DNA of 59,719 bases from Bacteroidota bacterium (GTDB lineage: Bacteria; Bacteroidota; Ignavibacteria; UBA10030; SZUA-254), in contig DATDFQ010000053.1 of assembly GCA_036522515.1 (NCBI GenBank), positions 1 through 59,719 on the forward strand. Direction: 5' to 3'. The position numbers and the translations under genes are program-made. Below the pieces are notes generated by a model. That model saw only the letters and a program-made list of their open reading frames with translations, searched no databases and was not told the origin of the DNA. Below are positions 45,383-54,772 of the stretch, piece after piece; the first letter of the stretch is position 1, and each line of letters begins with the position of its first letter.

Positions 45383-47855
45383 CAGACCCACCCATACCAT
45401 TCTTCTCTGTTTCATCTTCTGCGCCCTGCTCCACCAGCCAAAGCTGTACGGCCAGCGGCAGAATCCGGAGACCTTCAAAATCCTCGGGATCTCCGTCGAG
45501 GGTAACAACCCGGCGAGCGGGACCGAATCGGGCGCCATCATCGCGAACTCGGGCCTCAAGGTCGGTGACGAAATCACGATCCCCGGCGAAGGCGCGCACG
45601 CCGCCGTTCTGAAGCTCTGGGCCCTCAGGATCTTTTCCGACATCCAGGTGCTGGTGGACCATAAGGCGCAGGGCGGGGTCTACCTCCTCATCCGGGTGAA
45701 GGAATACCCGCGGTTCGAGAACCTGACGATCAAGGGCTCCGACGACGTGAGCGAGGACGACATCCGGAAGAAGGTGAACCTTACCAAAGGCCAGATCCTC
45801 ACCCCGCAGGACACGAGCAAGGCCGTCAGTTCCATCAAGCAGCTCTACGAGGAAGAGGGTCACCTTCTCGCGGACATCCGGTCGCAACTGGTCTCGGCGG
45901 ACTCCGGCAAATCGAACAGGGTCACGCTGAACCTCACGATCGACGAGGGTCCGAGCGTCACGATCGACCAGGTCCATGTCCTGGGCAGCTCCGCTTTCAG
46001 CGAGGACGACCTGAAGGGCCAGATGGACGACACGAAGGAGAAAACCTGGTGGCATTTCTGGTCGCACCCGAAATTCGACAAGAAGAAGTTCGAGGCGGAC
46101 AAGGACCGCGTCATCAAGTTCTACCGGAAGAACGGGTACCTCGACGCCGACCTGGTCTCCGACTCGACCTGGTACAGCGAGGACAAGAAGAAGATCGACG
46201 TCCTCCTCAACGTCCGCGACGGGCCCCAGTACAAGATCCGGAGCATCACCTGGGAGGGGAACACCGTCTACAAGCCCGAGGTGCTCAACGAGCGGCTGCA
46301 ATTCGTTCCGGGGCAGGTCTATGACGAGGAGAAATTCGAGCAGAACCTCCGCGGAAACCAGGATCAAACGGACGTCGCCTCCCTTTACCTTGACAACGGC
46401 TACCTGAAATTCTACCTTCTCCCGGACGTGAAGCGGATGCGATGCGACACGCAAGCCGTCAAAACTCCCGGAGCCAAAGCTTCCGACACTCTCGCGAGCG
46501 CGGCCGCCCCCTCCAACCACGGGCAGTGCGACAGCCTCGATATCACGGTCCGTGTCTATGAACGGAACCAGTTCCACATCGGGCAGGTCGACATCCGCGG
46601 GAACAAGAAGACGCACGACAATGTCATCCGGAGGGAGCTCTTCACGCGTCCCGGAGACTTCTTCAACCGGTCGGCGATCATCCGGAGCCTCAGGCAGCTT
46701 TCGCAGCTCAACTACTTCAACCCTGAAAAGCTCAAGCCCGACACTCGGATCGTGGACGACCAGACCGTGGACCTGATCTACGAGGTCGAGGAAAAATCGA
46801 GCGACAACATCAACGCGTCCGTCGGGTACAGCGGCGCGTTCGGAGTGACCGGAGCGCTCGGCTTCACGATCAACAACTTTTCCCTCTCCGAACCTCTCTC
46901 CGGCGGCAGCGGCCAGGTCCTGAACTTCGACTGGCAGTTCGGAGAAGGGTCGCGGTTCCGCACGTTCTCATTGAGCTTCACCGAGCCGTGGCTCTACGAT
47001 ACACCGACCACGCTCGGAGTGAGCCTCTTCGACACGCGCCAGATCTATATCTACGATTTGCAGCAGACCGGCGTATCGGTGCGCGTCGGCAGGGGGCGTC
47101 TGAGCTGGCTCGACGTCTATTCCCGGCTCGACTACACGGCGCGCTTCCAGCGGAACGACGTGCACGACAACGGGGGAAACCCCCTCTACCGGGTCGGACG
47201 GACCAACCAGGTGAGCCTCACCCAAACCATTTCGAGGAACAGCACCGACAGCCCGGTATTCCCGACGACCGGATCGAGCGTTTCGCTCACCACGGAAATC
47301 TCCGGCGGGCCGGTTCTCCCCGGAAATGTCAGCTACCACAAATGGCTCTTCAATGCCGAGTGGTACTCGCCCCTCTTCAGCTCCGGCCGGCTCGTGCTTT
47401 ATTCCTCCACCTCCCTCGGATACGTCGATGCGTTCACGAACGATCTGGAGATTCCCCCCATCGACTACTTTTACATGGGCGGGACGGGACTCGGCTTCGC
47501 AGCCACCACCGCGCTCCGCGGATATGACGACCAGAGCGTAGGGCCCCGGAACAACGCCGGGCCGACGGGCGGGCGCGTCATGGAAAAACAGACCTTCGAA
47601 GTCCGCCTTGCGGTAACGCTCAATCCGATCCCGATCTACCTCCTGGGCTTCGCCGAAGGCGGAAACGTCTTTACCGATTTCCACCACGCGAATTTCTCCG
47701 ACGTGAAACGGTCGTACGGCTTCGGGGCGCGATTGTTGATCAATCCGATCGGGTTGATCGGGTTCGATTACGGCTTCGGCGCCGACCACGTCCTCTCCAC
47801 CGACGGGGGCCCGGACGGGTGGCGATTCCATTTTCAGTTCGGCCGGGGCTTTTGA
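45369..47855 (+). CDS. bamA: Outer membrane protein assembly factor BamA
   Basis: An 828-residue Omp85 protein. Signal peptide, then POTRA repeats (about 35-440) with VDQVHVLGSSAFSEDDL, IRSITWEGNTVYKPEVL and IGQVDIRGNKKTHDNVI, and a C-terminal 16-strand barrel (about 470-828) with the typical GTGLGFAATTALRGYDD and the terminal aromatic GRGF. It inserts beta-barrel proteins in the outer membrane. An insert of about 30 residues (roughly 357-390, with two cysteines in CDTQ..GQCDS) precedes the last POTRA and could form a disulfide. It overlaps uppS and precedes two Skp-like chaperone genes. Confidence 0.95.
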   Translation: MFRDNRPTHTILLCFIFCALLHQPKLYGQRQNPETFKILGISVEGNNPASGTESGAIIANSGLKVGDEITIPGEGAHAAVLKLWALRIFSDIQVLVDHKAQGGVYLLIRVKEYPRFENLTIKGSDDVSEDDIRKKVNLTKGQILTPQDTSKAVSSIKQLYEEEGHLLADIRSQLVSADSGKSNRVTLNLTIDEGPSVTIDQVHVLGSSAFSEDDLKGQMDDTKEKTWWHFWSHPKFDKKKFEADKDRVIKFYRKNGYLDADLVSDSTWYSEDKKKIDVLLNVRDGPQYKIRSITWEGNTVYKPEVLNERLQFVPGQVYDEEKFEQNLRGNQDQTDVASLYLDNGYLKFYLLPDVKRMRCDTQAVKTPGAKASDTLASAAAPSNHGQCDSLDITVRVYERNQFHIGQVDIRGNKKTHDNVIRRELFTRPGDFFNRSAIIRSLRQLSQLNYFNPEKLKPDTRIVDDQTVDLIYEVEEKSSDNINASVGYSGAFGVTGALGFTINNFSLSEPLSGGSGQVLNFDWQFGEGSRFRTFSLSFTEPWLYDTPTTLGVSLFDTRQIYIYDLQQTGVSVRVGRGRLSWLDVYSRLDYTARFQRNDVHDNGGNPLYRVGRTNQVSLTQTISRNSTDSPVFPTTGSSVSLTTEISGGPVLPGNVSYHKWLFNAEWYSPLFSSGRLVLYSSTSLGYVDAFTNDLEIPPIDYFYMGGTGLGFAATTALRGYDDQSVGPRNNAGPTGGRVMEKQTFEVRLAVTLNPIPIYLLGFAEGGNVFTDFHHANFSDVKRSYGFGARLLINPIGLIGFDYGFGADHVLSTDGGPDGWRFHFQFGRGF

Positions 47856-47904
47856 CCCCGACAACCTTTTGTCAACCATTACTTCATAACAACCAGAGGC
47901 AACC

Positions 47905-48450
47905 GTGAAACGAAATCTCGCATACATCTCTCTCTTCTCACTTCTCCTCTGCCTGGCGGGCAGCGGAGCGCGCGCCCAGGGGTTGAAGATCGGCTACGTC
48001 AACTCCGCGAAGGTGCTCCAGGAATTCCCCGAAGCCATGGAGGCCCAGAAAACCCTCGACCAGATGGGGAAACAGTGGCAGGGCGAGCTCGAGAAGATGG
48101 ATAAGGACTTCCAGGCGAAGTATCAGGAATTCCAGAAGAAGGAAGGCCTCCTGAACGACGTCGAGAAGCGCACGCAGAGGGACGACCTCCTTCAGCTTCA
48201 GCAAAAAGGGGTGCAGTTCCGCCAGGAAAAGTTCGGCAACGACGGCGAGCTTGCGCTCGCGACCGACTCGCTCCTCCGCCCGATCAAGCAGAAAGTAATG
48301 AAGGTGATCGAGCGCGTTGCGAAGGATCAAAAACTTAACTTCATGTTCGACCGCAACGAACAGATCCTCGTTCTGCTCTACGGCGAAACGAAATATGACT
48401 ACACGAATCTCGTGATCGACCAGCTCAAGCGCGGCGCGACAGGGAAGTGA
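47905..48450 (+). CDS. OmpH/Skp-like periplasmic chaperone
   Basis: A 181-residue secreted protein with signal peptide (about 1-24). It starts its mature part LKIGYVNSAKVLQEFPEAMEAQKTLDQMG, then a charged coiled coil (about 55-120) and a short strand return (NFMFDRNEQILVLLYGETKYDYTN). Skp family proteins hold unfolded outer-membrane proteins for BamA. It is one of two tandem copies after bamA. The ATG at 47905 is preceded by AGAGGCAACC. Confidence 0.92.
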   Translation: MKRNLAYISLFSLLLCLAGSGARAQGLKIGYVNSAKVLQEFPEAMEAQKTLDQMGKQWQGELEKMDKDFQAKYQEFQKKEGLLNDVEKRTQRDDLLQLQQKGVQFRQEKFGNDGELALATDSLLRPIKQKVMKVIERVAKDQKLNFMFDRNEQILVLLYGETKYDYTNLVIDQLKRGATGK

Positions 48451-48475
48451 ATAACATACGCATAAGGTGACCAGA

Positions 48476-49003
48476 ATGAAAACGACAATTCTCCTCCTCT
48501 CCCTCCTGCTGGCGGGAGCAACCTTCCAGGCCTCGAACGGCCAGGCCAAGATCGGGTGGATCAATTCCGCCGCGATCATGGACAAGCTCCCCGAAGCGCA
48601 GGACGCGCAGCGCCAGATCGACAACACCGTCGGCCAGTGGCAGGCCGAGCTCACGAAAATGCAGAACGACTGGCAGCTCAAGTACGAGGAGTACGACAAG
48701 AAGAAGCTCATCCTGACCGATCAGCTCCGGGCGCAGACGGAAAAGGAGCTGCAGGACCTGGACAAGAAGATCGCCGATTACCGGAACAAGAAGTTCGGGC
48801 AGAACGGCGAGCTCTTCCAGAAACAGAACGAGCTGATGAAGCCCGTGCAGAACAAGATCTTCAAAGTGCTCGAGGATATCGCAAAAGAGGACAACTACGA
48901 TTATGTCTTCGACAAGAGCGGCGACATCCTCCTGATGTACACGAACGACAAGTACGATCTGACGGGGAAAGTCTTCGACCGCATGACGAACTTCAATAAA
49001 TGA
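48476..49003 (+). CDS. OmpH/Skp-like periplasmic chaperone, second copy
   Basis: A 175-residue homologue of the preceding gene with the same layout: signal peptide, AKIGWINSAAIMDKLPEAQDAQRQIDNTVGQ, coiled coil, and YDYVFDKSGDILLMYTNDKYDLTG. I use ATG at 48476 because AAGGTGA lies at the right distance; GTG 48467 would overlap that site. The TGA overlaps the lpxD ATG (ATGA). The two copies are diverged, so they may form a mixed trimer or serve different clients. Confidence 0.92.
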   Translation: MKTTILLLSLLLAGATFQASNGQAKIGWINSAAIMDKLPEAQDAQRQIDNTVGQWQAELTKMQNDWQLKYEEYDKKKLILTDQLRAQTEKELQDLDKKIADYRNKKFGQNGELFQKQNELMKPVQNKIFKVLEDIAKEDNYDYVFDKSGDILLMYTNDKYDLTGKVFDRMTNFNK

Positions 49004-50082
49004 CCATGAAGTTGTCGGACATCGCGAAAGCCGTCGATGGGGAGGTTGTGGGGAATGGCGATGCGGCTATCGAGCGTGTCGCCAAGATAGAAGAGGCGGG
49101 GCGGGGAGACATCTCGTTTCTCGCCAACTTGAAGTACAAGAAGCACGTCGCAGGCACGTCCGCTTCGGCGCTCCTCGTCGCGAAAGATCTCCCCCTCGAG
49201 GAGTTCTCCCGCAGGCAACCGCCCCTGAACTTCGTCAAGGTAGCTGATCCCTACCGTTCATTCCTGAAACTGATCGATCTATTTAACCCGGCGCCTGCCG
49301 GCCTCCCGGAAGGCATCCATCCTACAGCCATTGTCGCGAAATCCGCGCGAGTCGCTCCGGACGCCGCCATCGGCGCGTTTGTTTCAATCGGCGATCGATG
49401 TACGATCGGCCCGGGCGTTTCCATCCGCGAAGGGGCGTTCATCGGAGACGGCGTCGAGATCGGAGATCATTCGCTCCTCTATCCCCGCGTGACCGTCCGG
49501 GAAGGTTGCCGCATCGGGAAACGGGCGATCATCCATCCGGGCTGCGTGATCGGAAGCGACGGATTCGGGTTCGCGCCGACGCCCGACGGAAGTTATGAAA
49601 AAATCCCCCAGCGCGGGATCGTCGTGATCGAAGACGACGTGGAGATCGGCGCCAACTGCACAATCGACCGGGCGACGCTCGGAGAAACGAGAATCGGACG
49701 GGGCGTCAAGCTTGATAATCTCATCCAGGTCGGCCACAACGTCGTGATCGGCGACCACACCGCGATCGCCGCCCAATCGGGCATCTCCGGAAGCTCCAAG
49801 CTCGGCAAGAACTGCGCCCTCGGCGGCCAGGTCGGGCTCACCGGCCACATCGAGCTCGCCGACCGGACGACGATCGGCGCGCAGTCAGGCGTCCACAAGT
49901 CGATCCCCGAGCCCGGGAGCACCTATTTCGGTTATCCCGCCCGCGAGATCAAGGAGACTCTGAGAATCGAGGCGGCGCTGAGGCAACTCCCCGCGCTCGT
50001 CAGGGAGATCCGGGAATTGCAGAACCGCGTCCGCGAGCTTGAAGAGAGTCTTCGGGCTCTGAGTTCACATTCGATCCCCTAG
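49000..50082 (+). CDS. lpxD: UDP-3-O-acylglucosamine N-acyltransferase LpxD
   Basis: A 360-residue enzyme that adds the second acyl chain in lipid A synthesis. N-terminal uridine-binding domain (MKLSDIAKAVDGEVVGNGD), left-handed parallel beta-helix hexapeptide repeats (about 105-310), and a helical end (ALRQLPALVREIRELQNRVRELEE). The catalytic histidine lies in LIQVGHNVVIGDHTAIAAQ. The coupled start is ATG 49000 (overlapping the upstream TGA); ATG 49006 is also possible. Confidence 0.96.
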   Translation: MTMKLSDIAKAVDGEVVGNGDAAIERVAKIEEAGRGDISFLANLKYKKHVAGTSASALLVAKDLPLEEFSRRQPPLNFVKVADPYRSFLKLIDLFNPAPAGLPEGIHPTAIVAKSARVAPDAAIGAFVSIGDRCTIGPGVSIREGAFIGDGVEIGDHSLLYPRVTVREGCRIGKRAIIHPGCVIGSDGFGFAPTPDGSYEKIPQRGIVVIEDDVEIGANCTIDRATLGETRIGRGVKLDNLIQVGHNVVIGDHTAIAAQSGISGSSKLGKNCALGGQVGLTGHIELADRTTIGAQSGVHKSIPEPGSTYFGYPAREIKETLRIEAALRQLPALVREIRELQNRVRELEESLRALSSHSIP

Positions 50083-50096
50083 AGCGAGGCCACCTC

Positions 50097-51512
50097 ATGC
50101 TCGTCCACCAGAGAACAATCAAGCACCCCGTGACCATCTCGGGCGTCGGGTTACACACCGGCGTGGCGACAAAGCTGACGTTCATTCCGGCCCCGGTGGA
50201 TAGCGGGATCAAATTTCGCAGGACCGACCTGCCGGGCCAGCCGGAGATTCCGGCGATCGTCGATCTCGTGGTCGAGGTCGCCCGCGGAACGACACTCCGC
50301 AAGGGGGACGCGAAAGTCCATACCGTCGAGCACGTCCTGGCGGCCAGCGTGGGGCTCCAGATCGACAACATGGTGATCGAGCTCGACAACATCGAGCCTC
50401 CCGCCTGCGACGGAAGCGCGCAGCCGTTTGTCGAAGCGCTCGTGAGCGCCGGCTTCGAAGAGCAGGGAGCGCCCAAGGACTACCTCATCATCGACGAGCC
50501 GATCCGCTACACCGACGAGAAGAACGGCGTCGACATCGTCGCGCTTCCCACCGACGACTACCGGATGACGGTCATGATCGACTACCAGAACCCCGTCCTG
50601 GGGAGCCAGCACACGGGCCTGTTCGATCTCGACAAGGAGTTTGTCAGCGAGTTCGCTCCGGCGCGAACGTTCTGCTTTCTCCACGAAGTGGAGATGCTTC
50701 ACGATCAGGGCCTCATACGTGGCGGCAATTTCGACAATGCGATCGTGATCATCGATCAGGAGATGACACCGGAAAACGCGAAAAAGATCATGAAGAAACT
50801 CGGGCTCACCGAGTCCCCGATCATGGGGAAAAACGGGATCCTGAACGCGAAGAAGCTCCGTTTCAAGAACGAGCCGGCGCGCCACAAGCTCCTCGACCTG
50901 ATGGGAGACCTCGCGCTGATCGGAGTCCCGTTCAAAGCCCAGATTCTGGCGGCCAGGCCCGGCCATGCGAGCAACGTCGAGTTCGCGAAGAAGATCCGAA
51001 AGGCCTACCAGCAGCAGAAATTTGTCAGAAAGTATCAGTTCGTGAAGAAGGAAGGAGTCGTGTTCGACAGCGACGCGCTCATGAAGATCCTGCCCCACCG
51101 CTATCCTTTCATCATGGTCGACAAGATCACCGAGTTCAAGCTCGACGAGCGGATTGTCGGCGTCAAGAACCTCTCGCTCGGGGACTGGTTCTTCCAGGGG
51201 CATTTTCCGGGAAGGCCCATCATGCCGGGCGTCCTGATCTGCGAGGCGATGGCCCAGACCGGAGGGGTTCTGCTCCTGAACGGCCTCGAAAACCTCGACG
51301 GAAAACTGGCGATGTTCACCAGCATCAACAACTGCAAATTCCGGAAGCCGGTCGTGCCGGGCGACCAGTTGCTGCTCGAGGTCACGATCCGCAACCGGCG
51401 CGCCAAGATCGCGCTGATGGAGGGAAAGGCGTACGTCGGCAAGGAGCTCGTCGCCGAGGCCGAATTCAGCGCCGCGATCGTCGACGGGAACGAGGTTAAC
51501 CTGAAGGTCTGA
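50097..51512 (+). CDS. lpxC: Bifunctional LpxC/FabZ
   Basis: A 471-residue fusion. Residues 1-305 are LpxC, the zinc deacetylase that commits to lipid A: H79 (HTVEH), H263 and D267 (RHKLLD) bind zinc and H290 is the general acid. Residues about 322-471 are FabZ, the beta-hydroxyacyl-ACP dehydratase, with catalytic pair H369 (GHFPGRP) and E383 (ICEAMAQ). This fusion is a hallmark of the Bacteroidota/Chlorobiota lineages. It lies in the lpxD-lpxC/fabZ-lpxA order, 14 bp after lpxD. Confidence 0.97.
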   Translation: MLVHQRTIKHPVTISGVGLHTGVATKLTFIPAPVDSGIKFRRTDLPGQPEIPAIVDLVVEVARGTTLRKGDAKVHTVEHVLAASVGLQIDNMVIELDNIEPPACDGSAQPFVEALVSAGFEEQGAPKDYLIIDEPIRYTDEKNGVDIVALPTDDYRMTVMIDYQNPVLGSQHTGLFDLDKEFVSEFAPARTFCFLHEVEMLHDQGLIRGGNFDNAIVIIDQEMTPENAKKIMKKLGLTESPIMGKNGILNAKKLRFKNEPARHKLLDLMGDLALIGVPFKAQILAARPGHASNVEFAKKIRKAYQQQKFVRKYQFVKKEGVVFDSDALMKILPHRYPFIMVDKITEFKLDERIVGVKNLSLGDWFFQGHFPGRPIMPGVLICEAMAQTGGVLLLNGLENLDGKLAMFTSINNCKFRKPVVPGDQLLLEVTIRNRRAKIALMEGKAYVGKELVAEAEFSAAIVDGNEVNLKV

Positions 51513-51577
51513 TTGCTATTCACCCCGGGGCCCGTCAGGTCTCCGGATCAACAGATTCAAGCGAGGCATACTTCTTC

Positions 51578-52363
51578 ATGAGCACCACCGTTCACGCCAC
51601 CGCAATCGTCAGCCCCAAAGCACAGCTCGGCGATACCGTCAGCATCGGACCCTACGCGATCGTCGAGGACGACGTCGTGATCGGCAACGGCACCACGGTG
51701 GCCTCCCACGCCCTGATCGCCAACGGCTCCCGCATCGGCAAGGAATGCCGGATCCACCACGGGGCCGTCATCGGCACTCAACCGCAGGACCTGAAGTTCC
51801 GGAACGAGGTGACCACGATGGAAATCGGTGATCACACCGTGATCAGGGAGTACGCGACGCTGAACAGGGGCACCCACGAGCGCTGGAAGACGACTGTCGG
51901 CGCCCACTGCTTCTTCATGGCCTATTCGCACGTCGCTCACGATTGCGCCATCGGGGACCATGTCATCCTCGCGAATTCCGTCAACATGGGCGGCCACGTC
52001 GTGATCGAAGACCATGCTGTCGTCGGCGGCATGGTGGGGATCCATCAGTTCTCCCACATCGGCTGCCATTCGATGATCGGAAGCGGATCACGGGTCACGA
52101 AGGACGTGCCCCCGTACGTCCTCGCCGGACAGGAGCCGCTCGCCTACAACGGGCTCAACCTCGTCGGTCTGAGACGACGGAATTTTGCCCCCGAGGCGAT
52201 CGACAGCCTCGAGAAGGCCTACCGCATGATCTACCACAACCAGCTCAACATCTCCCAGGCGCTCGAGAAGATCAAGACAGACCTCTCATTAACGGACGAG
52301 ATCCGCCGCGTCGTCGACTTCATCGAGAAGAGCAAGCGCGGGGTCATCTGGTCGCGCCGATGA
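51578..52363 (+). CDS. lpxA: UDP-N-acetylglucosamine acyltransferase LpxA
   Basis: A 261-residue left-handed beta-helix enzyme for the first step of lipid A synthesis. Hexapeptide repeats cover about 5-190; the catalytic histidine is H121 in AYSHVAHDCAIG. The C-terminal helical part (YNGLNLVGLRRRNFAPEAI) is standard. It starts 65 bp after lpxC/fabZ and its TGA overlaps the next ATG (ATGA). Confidence 0.97.
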   Translation: MSTTVHATAIVSPKAQLGDTVSIGPYAIVEDDVVIGNGTTVASHALIANGSRIGKECRIHHGAVIGTQPQDLKFRNEVTTMEIGDHTVIREYATLNRGTHERWKTTVGAHCFFMAYSHVAHDCAIGDHVILANSVNMGGHVVIEDHAVVGGMVGIHQFSHIGCHSMIGSGSRVTKDVPPYVLAGQEPLAYNGLNLVGLRRRNFAPEAIDSLEKAYRMIYHNQLNISQALEKIKTDLSLTDEIRRVVDFIEKSKRGVIWSRR

Positions 52364-53118
52364 GATGGAACTTTGTCGATACCGGGTTCCGGTCAGGCGC
52401 GTTCAACATGGAATTCGACGAGCTCCTCGCCTCCCGGCTTGAACAGAGCGACGAGGAGGGAACGCTGAGGGTCTATGGGTGGAACCCTCCCGCGATCTCC
52501 ATCGGCCGCCACCAGCGCGTCGAGGATTTCGACGCCGACGCGTTGGAGCGCGCAGGCATCGACCTCGTCCGGAGGCCAACAGGCGGGCGCGCCATACTTC
52601 ACTCGCGCGAATTGACCTACAGCATCGTGATGCGTTCCGGCGAGAGGAGCCCGCGCGAAGTCTACCGGTTCATCAGCGGCGGCCTTCTGCAAGCGTTCAA
52701 GCTCCTCGGGGTCGATGCGGCGTTAACCGAAAACGACCGGGGGCTCAAGGCCCCGGCTGCCGACCCGCACTCGCTCCCCTGTTTCTCAAGTTCCGCCAAA
52801 GATGAAATTCAGTACGAAGGCCGAAAGCTCGCCGGAAGCGCCCAGCGGCGTTACGGAAGGGTCGTTCTCCAGCACGGGTCCCTTCTTCTCGGACCGCAAC
52901 ACCGCCGGATCGTCGAGTATCTTGCCCCGGCAGTCGGACATGCCGCCCGGTTAATTGCAGATGATCTTGCTAACAGGACGATCGACGTCGAATCGATCCT
53001 CGGGAGGGAAGTCCCGTTCGAGGAATGTGCCCGGGCCATGAAGCAAGGGTTCGAGCTCTCCTGCGGGATCACGTTTGAAGAACACGATTTTGCCTTCACC
53101 GCCACTCAACCAGCATAA
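52360..53118 (+). CDS. Lipoate-protein ligase/octanoyltransferase family protein (LplA/LipM-like)
   Basis: A 252-residue biotinyl/lipoyl ligase fold. Binding motif RRPTGGRAILHSRELTYSI (71-89), CFSSSAKDEI (from C141) and catalytic lysine K156 in GRKLAGSAQRR. C141 aligns in kind with the thiol of octanoyltransferase LipM, so octanoyl transfer is as likely as ATP-dependent lipoate ligation. It starts by ATGA overlap with lpxA. The loop before C141 (ENDRGLKAPAADPHSLP) is encoded by a palindrome like the intergenic repeats, which suggests an in-frame insertion. Its place between lpxA and panB shows no functional link. Confidence 0.88.
   Translation: MRWNFVDTGFRSGAFNMEFDELLASRLEQSDEEGTLRVYGWNPPAISIGRHQRVEDFDADALERAGIDLVRRPTGGRAILHSRELTYSIVMRSGERSPREVYRFISGGLLQAFKLLGVDAALTENDRGLKAPAADPHSLPCFSSSAKDEIQYEGRKLAGSAQRRYGRVVLQHGSLLLGPQHRRIVEYLAPAVGHAARLIADDLANRTIDVESILGREVPFEECARAMKQGFELSCGITFEEHDFAFTATQPA
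52737..52766. repeat. REP-like palindrome within a coding sequence
   Basis: CCGGGGGCTCAAGGCCCCGG (52737-52756) is followed by CTGCCGAC. The intergenic repeats have a palindrome with a similar centre followed by GCTACCGAC. The match is partial, so it may be coincidence. Confidence 0.4.
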
Positions 53119-53133
53119 CCCGGGACCACCGCG

Positions 53134-53961
53134 ATGAAAAACAACCGAGCAGTTGCCGCCAAGCCGCGCGTCGTAACGACCAAGACGGTCCTGACCATGA
53201 AACAGACCGGCGAGAAGATCGCGATGCTCACCGCCTACGATTTCCTCGTGGCGAAATACCTCGACCAGGTCGGGACGGACATCATCCTCGTGGGAGACTC
53301 GCTCGGAAACGTCGTGCACGGCTACGACACGACCCTGCCGGTGACGGTTGACGACATGATCTACCATGCGAAGGCGGTGAAACGGGCCGTCAAGAACGCG
53401 CTGATCGTCGTGGACATGCCCTTCATGTCGTTCCAGGCGAGCGTCGACGACGCCATCAGGAATGCGGGCCGGATCATGAAGGAGGTGGGAGTCGGAGCCG
53501 TGAAGCTCGAAGGGGGCGCGTACATCGCGGAGATCGTCAAGCACCTTGTGAAGATCGGGATCCCCGTGATGGGTCACCTGGGGCTCACACCGCAGGCGAT
53601 CAACAAGTTCGGTACGTACGAAGTGCGCGCTCAATCCAAGATGGAAGCCGACGAGCTCCTGAAAGACGCGAAAGTGCTCGCGGAGGCCGGGGTCTTCGCG
53701 ATCGTGCTCGAAAAAATCCCGGCGTCGCTCGCAAAAAAGGTCACCGCGGCGGTCGATGTCCCCACGATCGGCATCGGAGCGGGCCCCCACTGCGACGGGC
53801 AGGTGCTCGTCGTCTACGATATGCTCGGGCTGACCGAAGAGTTCAAGCCTCGATTCGTGCGGCGATACACCGAAATGGCGGAAATCATGAGGAAGGCGTT
53901 CCGCGAGTATATCGGGGACGTGAAATCGGAGCGGTTCCCGACCGGGAAGGAGAGTTACTAG
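53134..53961 (+). CDS. panB: 3-methyl-2-oxobutanoate hydroxymethyltransferase PanB
   Basis: A 275-residue TIM-barrel enzyme that makes ketopantoate for pantothenate and CoA synthesis. Conserved parts: ILVGDSLGNVVHGYDTTLPVT, VDMPFMSF, AVKLEGG, PVMGHLGLTPQ and TIGIGAGPHCDGQVLV. These include the magnesium-binding aspartates and the catalytic glutamate in LEKIPA. It is 15 bp after the lipoate ligase-like gene. Confidence 0.96.
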   Translation: MKNNRAVAAKPRVVTTKTVLTMKQTGEKIAMLTAYDFLVAKYLDQVGTDIILVGDSLGNVVHGYDTTLPVTVDDMIYHAKAVKRAVKNALIVVDMPFMSFQASVDDAIRNAGRIMKEVGVGAVKLEGGAYIAEIVKHLVKIGIPVMGHLGLTPQAINKFGTYEVRAQSKMEADELLKDAKVLAEAGVFAIVLEKIPASLAKKVTAAVDVPTIGIGAGPHCDGQVLVVYDMLGLTEEFKPRFVRRYTEMAEIMRKAFREYIGDVKSERFPTGKESY

Positions 53962-53966
53962 AGCGG

Positions 53967-54758
53967 ATGGGCATGCCCATGAAGCGACGGCTCAGGATAC
54001 TGGTTTCGAACGACGACGGCATCGACGCCCCCGGGATCGAGGCGGTCGTAAAGGAATTGAAGAAGCTCGGGGATGTCGACGTCGTCGCCCCCGACAAGCA
54101 GCGGAGCGCGGTCGGGCACGCGATCACGATGAACTACCCCTTGCGCGCGACGAAGTTTTACAAGAACGGCGGATTTTTCGGCTACGCCGTCGAGGGCACG
54201 CCGGCCGATTCGGTCAAGCTCGCCATCAGCTCGCTTTTGAAAGAAAAGCCGGACCTCCTCGTTTCGGGGATCAACCATGGTTCGAACACGGCGATCAGCA
54301 TCATCTATTCGGGCACCGTCTCCGCGGCGACCGAGGGGACCGTGCTTGGGATTCCTTCGATTGCCGTTTCCCTGACGACCTTTGGAGATCCCGATTTCCG
54401 GTACGCCGCCAAATTCACGAAGACGCTTGCGGCGTTCGTCGTCAAGAAGGGTCTCCCCCACGGAACCTTGCTTAACGTCAATATTCCTGCCGTGAAGAAG
54501 AAAGAGATCCGTGGCGTCGTGATCACGCGGCAAGGAAAAACCCGTTGGGATGACACGTTCGAAGTGCGCCGCGATCCGAACAACAAGGAATATTACTGGC
54601 TTACGGGCGACCTGGAGGTGATGGACCACTCTGAAGACACCGATGAAATCGCGATCAGGAATCGTCTGATTTCAATAACACCGATTCACTACGATCTCAC
54701 CGACTACGAGACGCTCACGAAGATCCGTAAATGGCCCGTCGGCCAGCTCTTAAAATGA
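53967..54758 (+). CDS. surE: 5'/3'-nucleotidase SurE
   Basis: A 263-residue phosphatase of nucleoside monophosphates. The metal site SNDDGIDAPG holds D16 and D17. APDKQRSAVGHAIT and SGINHGSNTAI carry the other ligands. Start at ATG 53967 (5 bp after panB); ATG 53979 would give a shorter MKRRLRILVSNDDG start, which is as plausible. It is the last gene of the envelope cluster and is followed by a repeat block. Confidence 0.94.
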   Translation: MGMPMKRRLRILVSNDDGIDAPGIEAVVKELKKLGDVDVVAPDKQRSAVGHAITMNYPLRATKFYKNGGFFGYAVEGTPADSVKLAISSLLKEKPDLLVSGINHGSNTAISIIYSGTVSAATEGTVLGIPSIAVSLTTFGDPDFRYAAKFTKTLAAFVVKKGLPHGTLLNVNIPAVKKKEIRGVVITRQGKTRWDDTFEVRRDPNNKEYYWLTGDLEVMDHSEDTDEIAIRNRLISITPIHYDLTDYETLTKIRKWPVGQLLK

Positions 54759-54772
54759 CGCGAAGGAATCCA

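Noticed and set aside
46968..47927. Minus-strand open frame opposite bamA
   Set aside because: Shadow of the barrel-coding region; no ribosome site or promoter.
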